Shown piece after piece: positions 8,590 to 16,329 of a stretch of 53,041 nt of DNA. The stretch lies in assembly GCA_035576005.1 (NCBI GenBank), contig DATLXH010000025.1, positions 1 through 53,041 of the forward strand, in the 5' to 3' direction. Position 1 is the stretch's first letter. Every line of letters begins with the position of its first letter. The notes under the pieces were generated by a model that was given only the letters and a program-made list of their open reading frames with translations, was not told the origin of the DNA and ran no database searches. This DNA comes from DATLXH01 sp035576005. Its GTDB lineage: Bacteria > Acidobacteriota > Thermoanaerobaculia > Gp7-AA8. The translations under genes and the position numbers were made by a program.

Positions 8590-8646
8590 TGGACCAGCCG
8601 CCGAAGGCGGCGAAAGAACCGTAGCACCCGGCTTCAGCCGGGTGAA
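8590..8646. repeat. CACCCGGCTTCAGC-family repeat
   Basis: Two adjacent hairpins: CCGCCGAAGGCGG, then CACCCGGCTTCAGCCGGGTG. It lies 40 bp upstream of the DUF502 start codon, so it will be in the mRNA leader or promoter of that gene. Confidence 0.75.
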
Positions 8647-8685
8647 AGCACGGAGCATGCGAAGATCGCTTCACCGAGGGACAAC

Positions 8686-9255
8686 ATGAACTTCATGATC
8701 CGAAACTTTCTGCGTGGCCTCCTGATCGTCGTACCGATCGCGCTCACCATTTATTTTCTTTACGGCCTGTTCAGCCGGATCGATCGGTTGCTTGGACTGC
8801 CGTATCGTGGGGCCGGGTTTGCGATCACGATCGCGGCAATCACGGCGATAGGATTTCTGGGATCCAATATCATCGGACGGACACTCTTCTCCTGGACAGA
8901 AAAGCTTTTCATCCGCGCGCCCTTCGTCCGAATCGTCTACGGCTCGATCAAGGATCTGCTCGAAGCGTTCGTCGGTGAGAAGAAACGATTTGACAAGCCT
9001 GTGCTCGTCTCATTTCCTCACATGGGTCAGAGCAAGTCGATCGGCTTCGTGACGCGCGAAACGATCGATTTTTTACCACTCCCGGGTCATGTCGGCGTCT
9101 ATTTTCCGCAGTCGTACAACGTCGCGGGAAATCTGCTTCTCATTCCGTCGCAGTACGTTCAACTTTTGGAGGGGGACGCTGCACAGCTGATGGCGTTCGT
9201 GGTGTCGGGAGGAGTATCGGTGCCGACGAGTGCGGCGCGATTCATCACGACGTAA
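8686..9255 (+). CDS. DUF502 family membrane protein
   Basis: A 189-residue protein of the DUF502 family, whose function is not established. Visible features: N-terminal membrane helix LRGLLIVVPIALTIYFLYGL (about residues 9-28), a second helix around FAITIAAITAIGFLGSNIIG (about 45-65), then a conserved soluble part with KLFIRAPFVRIVYGSIKDLL and FPHMGQSKSIGFVT, and the C-terminal GGVSVP motif usual for the family. The ATG at 8686 gives a normal length. It is transcribed away from actA and alone, with repeats on both sides, so context gives no functional hint. Confidence 0.88.
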   Translation: MNFMIRNFLRGLLIVVPIALTIYFLYGLFSRIDRLLGLPYRGAGFAITIAAITAIGFLGSNIIGRTLFSWTEKLFIRAPFVRIVYGSIKDLLEAFVGEKKRFDKPVLVSFPHMGQSKSIGFVTRETIDFLPLPGHVGVYFPQSYNVAGNLLLIPSQYVQLLEGDAAQLMAFVVSGGVSVPTSAARFITT

Positions 9256-9273
9256 GCGACAATCGAATCACGA

Positions 9274-9355
9274 GACTTTCACACCCCTCTCCCTGCTTCG
9301 CTTCGCTCGCTTCCCTCTCCCCGCTGGGGAGAGGGAACGCCGCTTTGCGGCTCAG
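9274..9355. repeat. CTCTCCCC..GGGGAGAGG family repeat, copy inverted relative to 13980-14061
   Basis: 82 bp containing ACCCCTCTCCCTGCTTCGCT, a CTTCGCTTCGCTCGCTTC tract, the palindrome CCCTCTCCCCGCTGGGGAGAGGG and GCCGCTTTGCGGC. The reverse complement is almost identical to 13980-14061, so the two copies bracket ccmF-G-H-I as inverted repeats. Other members of the family lie at 14146-14222, 14765-14832, 17058-17345 (interrupted) and 46600-46645. Confidence 0.85.
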
Positions 9356-9389
9356 TCAGCTCGCCGCACAAAGCGTCGGTACTCGAAAC

Positions 9390-10766
9390 TCAACGAAGAA
9401 CCAGACTGACGCCGCCAGCTGTCGAGCTCACAGGGTCCAAGACCGCGGTTGGATCTCCCGGATCTCGCGTGACAGGATCCCCGTCGGAATCCGCCCGTAC
9501 CTCGAGACGAATCGACGCGGGGATGGCCTGGCCCATCATCGAATCGGCGGCGCCAATCGTGAAGGTCGCCGGAAAGCTTTCAGGCGAGATCCGTTTTGCT
9601 GCGATAGGCGGACCGGTCGTCACTCCGGCCGGGCGGACGATGATGAACAGTGTTGCGCCCCTCGGCAGGCTTGTCGAAGAACCGAGAGTCACACTTCCAG
9701 ATACTCCCGAACCGCCAGGTCCCGGCGCGGCCGCTTCCGCGCGGGCGGGGCCAAGGGCGGCCGATGCCATCGAGGCCCGCGCTCTGATATCCGCGAGTAG
9801 ACCATTCAACTTCTCCGCGTGCTCGGGATGTCGCTTTGCAGCATCCCGGATCGTGTCTGCTGCCTCTCTCGAGCGGCCGAGCTCCGTGTAAACGATCGCA
9901 AGATAGACCGATGCCTCGATGAGGTCCGGGTCCGAAGCGGTGGCCCGTTTCAGCATGGCCAGCGCTTCATCGGGCCGTCCCATCTCGAGTCTGACAATCG
10001 ACTGCATCGCCAGAGCCCGTGCGTTGTGCGGTTCCCGTTCAAGAACACTCTGAGTCTGCTTGAATACTTCCATCAGCTGCTGCCGTTCGAGTTGCAGTCG
10101 TGCGAGCTCGAGTCTCGCTTCGGTGTTGTCAGGTCTTGCTGCGATCGCCGATTCGAGCTCTTTGACTTTCGAGTCAGAGGCCACCGGCTCGGATCGGCCA
10201 CCAGCAGAGAATGGTGGGCCACCAGCTTCGGAAGGCGATCCGGTTTTCGGCAAATCGCCCGTCATGGAATCTCCCTGCTTGCGGTCGCTGACCGACCTTC
10301 CGACGAATATGATGAGGAGTGCCAGCGCTGCTGACGTTCCTGCACCCCAGATGAATCCTCGGAACTTCCCCGGAGGCGCCGCCGCCACTTCGAGCTGCTT
10401 CGGTTCAGCCAAGGGGAGACCAGGTGACGGTATAGCGAGCGCTGGCGGCGCCGAGTCGACCGCCTCGACTCTCCTTCTTTCGTCAAGCGCCTGCAACACC
10501 TTTGCGGTCTCGAGCTCGAGGGCCGCACGCTCCGACGCGAGCTGCTCGGAAGAACGCTTCGAAGAGATGTCGTCCATCTCGCGCAGCTGCTCGAGCAGCG
10601 AGTCCCGCTTGCCAAGCAAATCGCGCATTTCGAGTGACACCGTCGGCGAGATCGGCGAGCCTGGCGGCGCAGACTTGCGCACGTGCCAGACCATCATCAC
10701 GCCGAGAATGATGCCGCTCAGCAGCATCGCTGCGCCAGGGAGCCAGTCGACCGATGCTGGCGTCAT
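9390..10766 (-). CDS. ccmI: CcmI-like cytochrome c maturation protein with TPR domain
   Basis: A 458-residue protein closing the ccm operon. In System I, CcmI holds apocytochrome c for heme ligation by CcmF/CcmH. Seen here: an N-terminal helix (LPGAAMLLSGIILGVMMVWHV, about 9-29), a Glu/Arg-rich coiled-coil segment (about 45-95), a second helix (FIWGAGTSAALALLIIFVG, about 138-157), TPR-type repeats (about 205-335, for example NTEARLELARLQLERQQLME), and a C-terminal beta-rich domain with GSVTLGSSTSLPRGATLFII and FPATFTIGAADSMMG, typical of the CcmI C-terminus. Start ATG at 10766 overlaps the ccmH stop by 4 bases. Sequence divergence makes the exact family name moderate, but order and domain set agree. 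Confidence 0.85.
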   Translation of the reverse strand: MTPASVDWLPGAAMLLSGIILGVMMVWHVRKSAPPGSPISPTVSLEMRDLLGKRDSLLEQLREMDDISSKRSSEQLASERAALELETAKVLQALDERRRVEAVDSAPPALAIPSPGLPLAEPKQLEVAAAPPGKFRGFIWGAGTSAALALLIIFVGRSVSDRKQGDSMTGDLPKTGSPSEAGGPPFSAGGRSEPVASDSKVKELESAIAARPDNTEARLELARLQLERQQLMEVFKQTQSVLEREPHNARALAMQSIVRLEMGRPDEALAMLKRATASDPDLIEASVYLAIVYTELGRSREAADTIRDAAKRHPEHAEKLNGLLADIRARASMASAALGPARAEAAAPGPGGSGVSGSVTLGSSTSLPRGATLFIIVRPAGVTTGPPIAAKRISPESFPATFTIGAADSMMGQAIPASIRLEVRADSDGDPVTRDPGDPTAVLDPVSSTAGGVSLVLR

Positions 10767-11386
10767 TTCTGATCTCCCATCGTGACCGGACCTGGATTCG
10801 GAGCAGCGGACATCTTCGAATCGTCGGGATTGTCGTACGCCATCCTTCGAACTGAGGCGAGGTACGGGGCAAGACTTTCATCGAGCAGCTGGCTCGAAGC
10901 CAGGGACTCATCGCTCGCCGTGGACGTGTTCGGCCGGGAACGCAGCCGGACCAGCATGATCCACCCGCCTAGGAGCAGCGCGACGAAAGGACTGATCCAG
11001 ACGAGCCAGTTGACTCCGCGCAACGGAGGCTGGAGCCTCACGAACTCACCGTACGACGTTTCAAAGTACTTGAGGATCTGCTCCCCCGTGTATCCGCGAG
11101 CGAGCAGGTCACGCACTTCGATTTTCATGTTCCTCGCCATTTCAGCAGGCGAATCGAAGACTGACAATCCCTGACAGACGGGACAACGAAGCAGTGCAGA
11201 TACGCGTTTCGTCTCGAGCTCCAGCGCGTCACCGGTCAGCCGTTTGCCCGACGGCTCTCCGACAATTTCTGACGGATCGGGTGCGCTGGCCCCCTGTACC
11301 GGAGGAGCGGGAATGGCCTGAGCATCCAATCGATCTGCCGATGTCGTCAGAATCGCGAGTGCGATCGCGGCGAGAACCCGTTTCAC
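10763..11386 (-). CDS. ccmH: CcmH (CcmL) cytochrome c maturation thiol reductase subunit
   Basis: A 207-residue protein with a cleavable signal (MKRVLAAIALAILTTSADRL), a periplasmic domain with the diagnostic LRCPVCQ motif (Cys68 and Cys71) and one membrane helix around residues 125-147 (LVWISPFVALLLGGWIMLVR). CcmH reduces the CxxCH disulfide of apocytochromes before heme attachment and works with CcmG and CcmF. The conserved sequence DLLARGYTGEQILKYFETSY, leading to GEFV, is present. Length is longer than minimal CcmH because of a ~30-residue linker before the motif and a 55-residue cytoplasmic tail. Both ends overlap neighbours by 4 bases. Confidence 0.92.
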   Translation of the reverse strand: MKRVLAAIALAILTTSADRLDAQAIPAPPVQGASAPDPSEIVGEPSGKRLTGDALELETKRVSALLRCPVCQGLSVFDSPAEMARNMKIEVRDLLARGYTGEQILKYFETSYGEFVRLQPPLRGVNWLVWISPFVALLLGGWIMLVRLRSRPNTSTASDESLASSQLLDESLAPYLASVRRMAYDNPDDSKMSAAPNPGPVTMGDQK

Positions 11387-11907
11387 GAGCGTCCCGCCGC
11401 TTTCTGCAGGTTCGAGTCGAGAAGCTGCGGAGTCAGGGGCCCTTCGTACTTGGCCACGATCTTCCCGGAAGGATCGATGAAAAAAGTCTCCGGCACTCCG
11501 TACACTCCATAGGCGATCGCGGTCTTGCCGCCACCGTCGTTGAGTGTCGGGTATGCCGAGCCGTTCTCTTTCAGGAACTGAAGGATTTTCTCCTCCTTGT
11601 CATCGTATACGACACCGAGGAATTGAACGTTCGGTCCCAGCTGACGAGAGGCCTCGGTCAGGACGCCATGCTCTGCGAAACAGGGCACACACCACGTAGC
11701 CCAGAAGTTGAGGACGACCGGTTTTCCGCGCAGAGAAGAAAGCCTGACCACCGCTCCACTACCTGCCTCGAGCAGGGTGAAATCGGGAGCGACTCTGCCA
11801 ACGAGCGGTGATCGGACCTTGTGCGGATCACGCCCCAGACTGACGACGAAAAGGATGATCGCCGGAATTGTGATTGCGAGTCCGACAAGAAGTACCCGCC
11901 GGTTCAT
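11383..11907 (-). CDS. ccmG: CcmG (DsbE) thioredoxin-like protein
   Basis: A 174-residue membrane-anchored thioredoxin of the TlpA/ResA/CcmG type. N-terminal helix at about residues 4-24 (RVLLVGLAITIPAIILFVVS). Active site WCVPC at Cys73 and Cys76 inside VLNFWATWCVPCFAEH, with the cis-Pro region VYGVPETFFIDPSGK. It passes reducing equivalents from the cytoplasmic membrane (usually CcdA/DsbD, not seen in this window) to CcmH and apocytochromes. Start ATG at 11907 overlaps the ccmF stop by 4 bases. Confidence 0.93.
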   Translation of the reverse strand: MNRRVLLVGLAITIPAIILFVVSLGRDPHKVRSPLVGRVAPDFTLLEAGSGAVVRLSSLRGKPVVLNFWATWCVPCFAEHGVLTEASRQLGPNVQFLGVVYDDKEEKILQFLKENGSAYPTLNDGGGKTAIAYGVYGVPETFFIDPSGKIVAKYEGPLTPQLLDSNLQKAAGRS

Positions 11908-13937
11908 CCACCCTCTTCAACGAGCGATGTCACTGGAGCGGACTCAATCGGACGCAACTCAGTCATCAGGTCGTCGCGATCTGTAACCGGCCTGCGTCGC
12001 GAAGGGATGAGGGCCATCAGACCACCGAGTCCCATGAACCCGACCGCGATCCAGATCCATCCGACCATGGGATTGACCATCGAGTGCAGTCCGACGACCT
12101 GAGCCGCTGCGTCGATACTCATCACCGACAGATAAAGATCGTGCGTCAGAGTCGTCATCACGTCGGGGGTTCCGATCGGCTCGCGCTGACCCTGGTAGAG
12201 ATTCATCGCTGGTTCCATCACCCGCACGAGTTTTCCCTCGCGGCGGACTTCAAATCGGGCAGCGGTCGAGATCCGATGTGGCTCGTTCCGCTCTTCGGCA
12301 CCGATGAACTTGAGCTCGTAACCACCGATCTTCGTCGTCTGTCCCTGGTTGAGCCTGACTTCTGACACTTTTCCCATCGTGCTGCTCACTGCGATCGAGA
12401 CGATTACGATGACTGCAGCGGCGTGAACGATGTAGGCCGCCAGCCTCCTGCGACCCCGGTGAATCTGGGAGGCGACGATCGCCTCGCCTACCCCTTCACC
12501 ACGCGCGCGCATTCGCTGCCGGACGGGAAGCCAGATTTCGCGGACGGTGATCCAGAGAGTGTAGCCGCCAAACGCCAGCGTGAGCAGCGTCCAGCCATGA
12601 CGCACTCCGGTCGCCCAACCGATCGCTGCAGCAAGTGCGCCGCCGATTGCAGGAGGGAGCAGCGAGCGGCGCATCTGTTCGCCCGTGGCGCGACCCCACG
12701 GTAGCGCCGGACCGACCCCCATCAGGAACAGGAGCGCAAGCCCGATCGGAACCGCCATCTTGTCGAAATATGGACGACCGACGCTCATCTGCGTGCCCTT
12801 CGTCGCCTCAACGACGAGAGGGAAGACCGTACCGATGAGCACCGTGAAGGTGAAGACGACGAAGAGAAGATTGTTCGCAAGGAAAACGGTCTCACGGCTG
12901 GCACCAGCGGTGATCTCACCTTCTGCCGTCAGCCGATCGATGCGCGTGGCAAGAAGGACGACCGAGAAGACCAGGGCGATCGCGAGGAATACAAGGATCG
13001 TGGGACCGATGGAGCTCTGCGTGAAGGAGTGAACGGAGTTGAAAACACCGGAGCGAGTGAGGAACGTTCCGAAGATCGTCAGCAGAAACGTCGAGAGGAC
13101 CAACGTGACAGTCCACCCCTTCAACGTTCCTTTGCGTTCCATCACAATCGCCGAGTGCAGCGCAGCGGTCGCAGTCAGCCAGGGAAGAAACGATGCGTTC
13201 TCGACCGGGTCCCACGCCCAGTACCCACCCCACCCGAGAACTTCGTAAGACCACCAGCCGCCAAGCATGATCGCGACGGTCAGAAAGGTCCAGGGAAGAA
13301 GCAGCCAGGTGCGTAGCGGTCGCAAAAAGGCGTGGCCAAGACGTCCGGTGAGGAGCGCCGCACATGCAAGACCGAATGGGATCGTCATCCCGACAAAGCC
13401 GAGATAGAGGAAGGGCGGATGCACCGCCATCAGAATGTGATTTTGAAGGAGCGGGTTCGGGCCCGGCCCATCGGCGAGTGGAGACGCTATCGTGAGAAAT
13501 GGTTGCGCCGGACCGGCGATGAGAAACGCAAAGAAGGCGGCGCAGGCGAGCCAGACACCGATCGCGAACGGCATGTACTCGGGGTGATCGCGTCGTGTCG
13601 CGAACGTTGCGACGAAGATGTAAATCGACATGACCAATCCCCAGAAGAGGATCGATCCTTCGAGCGATGACCAGAGACTTGCGATCGTGACCCAGGTGGG
13701 GAGCGAGCGGGACCCAACCTGCGCGACGTAGCTGACGGAGAAGTCGTGAGTCAGCAGAGCGTAGAACATGACCAGATTTGCTGCCGTCATCAGGGCGGAA
13801 AATGCGTATGCGAAGCGACGGGCAAGCCTTGCGCCCGAGGCTGAGGGACGGAAGCCGGCCGCAAAGCCGACCATCGCGCCGCTCGTGGCGACGAGGAGCG
13901 AGAGGTCGACGAGGAAACGCCCTAGGGTGGCTGTCAT
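11904..13937 (-). CDS. ccmF: CcmF heme lyase
   Basis: A 677-residue polytopic membrane protein, the heme-ligating subunit of System I. The tryptophan-rich heme-handling motif is present (WGGYWAWDPVENASFLPWL), as are ARRDHPEY and the C-terminal periplasmic region followed by a last helix (GWIWIAVGFMGLGGLMALIP). Length is normal. ATG at 13937 is the first plausible start. It is separated from ccmE by about 300 bp of repeat DNA rather than the few bases seen elsewhere in the operon, so transcription of ccmF-I with ccmA-E is likely but less tight. Confidence 0.95.
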   Translation of the reverse strand: MTATLGRFLVDLSLLVATSGAMVGFAAGFRPSASGARLARRFAYAFSALMTAANLVMFYALLTHDFSVSYVAQVGSRSLPTWVTIASLWSSLEGSILFWGLVMSIYIFVATFATRRDHPEYMPFAIGVWLACAAFFAFLIAGPAQPFLTIASPLADGPGPNPLLQNHILMAVHPPFLYLGFVGMTIPFGLACAALLTGRLGHAFLRPLRTWLLLPWTFLTVAIMLGGWWSYEVLGWGGYWAWDPVENASFLPWLTATAALHSAIVMERKGTLKGWTVTLVLSTFLLTIFGTFLTRSGVFNSVHSFTQSSIGPTILVFLAIALVFSVVLLATRIDRLTAEGEITAGASRETVFLANNLLFVVFTFTVLIGTVFPLVVEATKGTQMSVGRPYFDKMAVPIGLALLFLMGVGPALPWGRATGEQMRRSLLPPAIGGALAAAIGWATGVRHGWTLLTLAFGGYTLWITVREIWLPVRQRMRARGEGVGEAIVASQIHRGRRRLAAYIVHAAAVIVIVSIAVSSTMGKVSEVRLNQGQTTKIGGYELKFIGAEERNEPHRISTAARFEVRREGKLVRVMEPAMNLYQGQREPIGTPDVMTTLTHDLYLSVMSIDAAAQVVGLHSMVNPMVGWIWIAVGFMGLGGLMALIPSRRRPVTDRDDLMTELRPIESAPVTSLVEEGG

Positions 13938-13979
13938 TGTTGAGCTCGTTTCAGTAACGTCAATCCCCGCGCGGCGTCG

Positions 13980-14061
13980 CTGAGCCGCAACGCGGCGTTC
14001 CCTCTCCCCGGCGGGGAGAGGGAAGCGAGCGAAGCGAAGCAGGGAGAGGGGTGTGAAAGTC
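13980..14061. repeat. CTCTCCCC..GGGGAGAGG family repeat, inverted partner of 9274-9355
   Basis: 82 bp, reverse complement of the 9274-9355 unit with only a few differences: GCCGCAACGCGGC, then CCCTCTCCCCGGCGGGGAG, then a GAAGCGAGCGAAGCGAAGC tract and GGGAGAGGGGTGTGAAAG. Confidence 0.85.
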
Positions 14062-14145
14062 TGGCGATCAGGTTGAGACTGTAGTACGGAAAGATGCTCC
14101 GGTAATCGCTGGCCATGCTCGCGCGAATGTCAGTGTTCGTATCTC

Positions 14146-14222
14146 TCGCGGCCCCTCTCCCGGTCGCTGACGCGACCACCCTCTCCCCGCCGGGGAGAGG
14201 GGTTGGGCCCTCCGGGCCCGTC
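14146..14222. repeat. CTCTCCCC..GGGGAGAGG family repeat, variant unit
   Basis: Contains GCCCCTCTCCCGGTCGCTGA, CACCCTCTCCCCGCCGGGGA, then GGGCCCTCCGGGCCC. Same family as 14765-14832 but with different spacer sequence. Confidence 0.7.
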
Positions 14223-14244
14223 TCTCTGACTTTTTCTACTCCAC

Positions 14245-14763
14245 TCATTTCGCTTCGCTGATTCCTTCTGTCGTCTTCATCAGTTTCTTGGTATCAACCG
14301 GGTCCTTCCCGCTCGGAGCCTGGTACTCGTTGCTGTGCGACACCATCAGACGACTGCACTCGAAGTGACCCGCCCAAGTCATTGTCCCTTCGACGACGAC
14401 CCCGATTCCCTCGCGAAACATTTGCGGCGGTACACCAGTGGAACGCACGGGCACCCGTGCCTTGCCGTCCACGACGTCGAAGGTCAACTGAGAAGCACCA
14501 GTCCCCATCACCACCGAGTTCTGCGCCACCTGGCCGCCGAGGCGGATCGTTGCGCCGTACGCCTTGTTGCCAGCGTTCCGAAGATCGGATGGAGTCCAGT
14601 AATAAACGAGATTCTCACCGATTCCGCCGGCAGTGATGGCGACGAGAGCTCCTCCGGCGACGAGTAGTGCTACAACTGCGAAGATGCGGCCGCGCCGTTT
14701 CGACGCCACCGAACGGTTCGACGGTGCAGGACCCCCGCTGAAATCCCCTTGCGAAGTCACCAC
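14245..14763 (-). CDS. ccmE: CcmE periplasmic heme chaperone
   Basis: A 172-residue heme chaperone with an N-terminal anchor (about residues 27-47, IFAVVALLVAGGALVAITAG) and an OB-fold domain. The covalent heme-binding His is present as His143 in HSNEY, with Tyr147 keeping the HxxxY form; this is the usual position near the C-terminus. The start is GTG at 14763 or the adjacent GTG at 14760; a purine-rich GGGGGAG just upstream fits either. It overlaps the end of ccmD by 7 bases. CcmE receives heme through CcmC/CcmD and hands it to CcmF. Confidence 0.94.
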   Translation of the reverse strand: MVTSQGDFSGGPAPSNRSVASKRRGRIFAVVALLVAGGALVAITAGGIGENLVYYWTPSDLRNAGNKAYGATIRLGGQVAQNSVVMGTGASQLTFDVVDGKARVPVRSTGVPPQMFREGIGVVVEGTMTWAGHFECSRLMVSHSNEYQAPSGKDPVDTKKLMKTTEGISEAK

Positions 14764-14939
14764 TCTCCCCCGTCGGCGCGTGAGCCCTCACCCGGCGCTG
14801 GCGCACCACCCTCTCCCTCGGGAGAGGGGAATCGAACGCGGGATCTGATGAGTAGCGAGATCGTATAGGACACGAGCACCATGGCAGTTAGAGCATAGCC
14901 CGCTATGACAAATCCCCAGCCTCCGGTAATTGTTCCCAT
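14757..14939 (-). CDS. ccmD: CcmD-like heme exporter small subunit with repeat-encoded tail
   Basis: A 60-residue protein with one membrane helix (about residues 9-31, FVIAGYALTAMVLVSYTISLL) followed by a basic residue cluster, in the standard CcmD place between ccmC and ccmE. The last ~25 residues (after RSRVRFPSPEGEG) are encoded by a unit of the CTCTCCC/GGGAGAG repeat family and are Gly/Glu/Ala rich, unlike normal CcmD tails. ATG at 14939 touches the ccmC stop. CcmD helps release heme-loaded CcmE from CcmAB-C; only the helix and the positive charges after it are usually conserved. Confidence 0.85.
   Translation of the reverse strand: MGTITGGWGFVIAGYALTAMVLVSYTISLLIRSRVRFPSPEGEGGAPAPGEGSRADGGEW
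14765..14832. repeat. CTCTCCC..GGGAGAGG family repeat, coding for the tail of CcmD
   Basis: Contains CCCTCACCCGGCGCTGGCGC and ACCCTCTCCCTCGGGAGAGG. On the minus strand this gives the peptide around PSPEGEGGAPAPGEGSRADG, the C-terminus of the ccmD frame. Confidence 0.75.
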
Positions 14940-15664
14940 CAGCGACTCCCACCCAGTTGCGCATGAGCGCCGTCACGGAAACGTGATGCTGTCGGAGGAG
15001 GGGCCAGCTCACTCTCCAGCCGCGCCTCGGCGATGCGAGAACGAAGCATGATCCATCCGATCATCAGAAAAAGAATCCCGAAGGCGTTCATTCGCAGCGG
15101 TAGATGGAATGCGCTCGACACCGTTTGAGGCGTCGACTGAAGCTGGTGCAGTGAGTTCCACCACTTGACGGAGAAATACACGATAGGAACATCCGCGAAC
15201 GCGATGATCGTTGCGACCGCCGACCATGTAGCCCTGCGGCCCGGGTCATCCACGAAACGGCGTAACGCGATGATCCCGGCAAACGCCAGGAGCAGCACCG
15301 CGGTTGTCGTGAGTCGTGGATCCCAGTCCCACCAGACACCCCAGGTCGGCTTTGCCCAGATCGATCCCTGCACGCAAAGAAGGAACGCTAGCACTACCCC
15401 GACTTCGATTCCCGCCTCCATCCTCGCATCCCATTTCCACGCTCCGCCCGCCAGGTAAGCGAGTGCAGCGATGAAGGCGAACGTCAGGGCGAGCATCGAG
15501 TTCCAGGCGGTGGGAACGTGGACGTACATCAGACGCTGCACCTCGCCCATCATTCTTTCCGGCGGCGCAACGAACAGCCCGATATACGAGCCGCAGAGAA
15601 GAAGGGCTGCGCCCGCGAGAATGAAAAAGAAAGGGAGTCTTCGACTGAGCCTGGGCGAGGTCAT
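14939..15664 (-). CDS. ccmC: CcmC heme-handling membrane protein
   Basis: About 241 residues, six helices. The tryptophan-rich motif WGVWWDWDPRLT is intact, as are the flanking His residues expected for axial heme ligation (YVHVPTAW and HQLQSTP). The open frame extends 27 codons further upstream, but the ATG at 15664 overlaps the ccmB stop as ATGA and gives the normal N-terminus MTSPRLSRRLPFFF. CcmC loads heme onto CcmE. The C-terminal tail after the last helix is short and charged and ends next to the ccmD start. Confidence 0.94.
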   Translation of the reverse strand: MTSPRLSRRLPFFFILAGAALLLCGSYIGLFVAPPERMMGEVQRLMYVHVPTAWNSMLALTFAFIAALAYLAGGAWKWDARMEAGIEVGVVLAFLLCVQGSIWAKPTWGVWWDWDPRLTTTAVLLLAFAGIIALRRFVDDPGRRATWSAVATIIAFADVPIVYFSVKWWNSLHQLQSTPQTVSSAFHLPLRMNAFGILFLMIGWIMLRSRIAEARLESELAPPPTASRFRDGAHAQLGGSR

Positions 15665-16329
15665 GAATCTTCGACGACTCTCCCGAAAAGAAGGCCGCAG
15701 AGCGACCAGTATATCGCGTTGAAACAGAGGAGCAGTCCGATCCACGATCCAGTCTGCCCCATTGGATCGCCCAGGATCAGAAGAGACGTGGCTTTGACCG
15801 AAGCGAGCAGCACCGGCACCACGAGGGGGAAAAGGAGCAGCGGAAGCAGGGTCTGTTGCGCCCTCGCTTGCGCGACCATCGCCGCATAGAGTGTCCCCGG
15901 AGCCGACAGGCCAGCCGATCCGAGAAGGATGATGCCGGCGAGGCGAAAGAGATCGGCCGTCCCGGCGTCGTAAAGCACGACCATGATCGGCACGAGCATC
16001 ATTCCGAGCAGAGCCAGTTGAAGCCAGTTCGCAATCGCCTTTCCGTAGAACAGCGCGCGCGGACTCGCCTGCAGAAGCAACAGCCCTTCAAGTGCACGAT
16101 GCTCGGTCTCGGCCTGAAAACTCTCACTCAGAGTCAGCGTCGATGACAGAAGAAGTGCAAGCCAAAGGAAGCCCGCTGAATATTGTCTGAGCGCTTGCGC
16201 ACTCGGGCCGATCGCGAAACTGAACAGGAGGAGTGAGGTCGTCCCGAACACCGCCACGGCGAAGAATCGCGATCGCAGGTTCCATTGAAGAAGTCCCTCC
16301 TTCCATAGGGCCGCGAGCAGCTGCTTCAC
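15661..16329 (-). CDS. ccmB: CcmB ABC transporter permease
   Basis: A 222-residue membrane protein with six predicted helices, permease subunit of CcmAB. Recognisable are KEGLLQWNLRSRFFAVAVFG at the N-terminus and LWLALLLSSTLTLSESFQAE, then EHRALEGLLLL, which is the conserved family segment. With CcmA it uses ATP to release holo-CcmE. The 5' end overlaps ccmA by 4 bases and the 3' end overlaps ccmC by 4 bases. Length is normal. Confidence 0.94.
   Translation of the reverse strand: MKQLLAALWKEGLLQWNLRSRFFAVAVFGTTSLLLFSFAIGPSAQALRQYSAGFLWLALLLSSTLTLSESFQAETEHRALEGLLLLQASPRALFYGKAIANWLQLALLGMMLVPIMVVLYDAGTADLFRLAGIILLGSAGLSAPGTLYAAMVAQARAQQTLLPLLLFPLVVPVLLASVKATSLLILGDPMGQTGSWIGLLLCFNAIYWSLCGLLFGRVVEDS

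Larger units (their letters stand above)
8125..8685. other. Intergenic region between divergent actA and DUF502 gene, filled with repeats
   Basis: 561 bp without a supported gene. The actA-proximal 120 bp must hold the act operon promoter, but no convincing -35/-10 pair was recognised. From about 8349 on it consists of repeats listed separately: two copies of the CACCCGGCTTCAGC family in the same orientation flanking one long hairpin of the GTCATCCTG family. Open frames of 141 residues on both strands here run through the palindromes and look non-coding. Confidence 0.7.
13938..14244. other. Repeat-filled gap inside the ccm operon
   Basis: 307 bp between ccmF and ccmE. It holds two units of the CTCTCCCC/GGGGAGAG family (listed separately) and no supported gene. 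A 104-residue open frame here is translated repeat. Confidence 0.75.

Noticed and set aside
8249..8689. Open frames of 141 residues on both strands
   Set aside because: They run through palindromic repeats, so the same sequence reads open on both strands; no gene-like features.
13934..14248. 104-residue frame between ccmF and ccmE
   Set aside because: Translated CTCTCCCC/GGGGAGAG repeats; not CcmD, which is found at 14757-14939.
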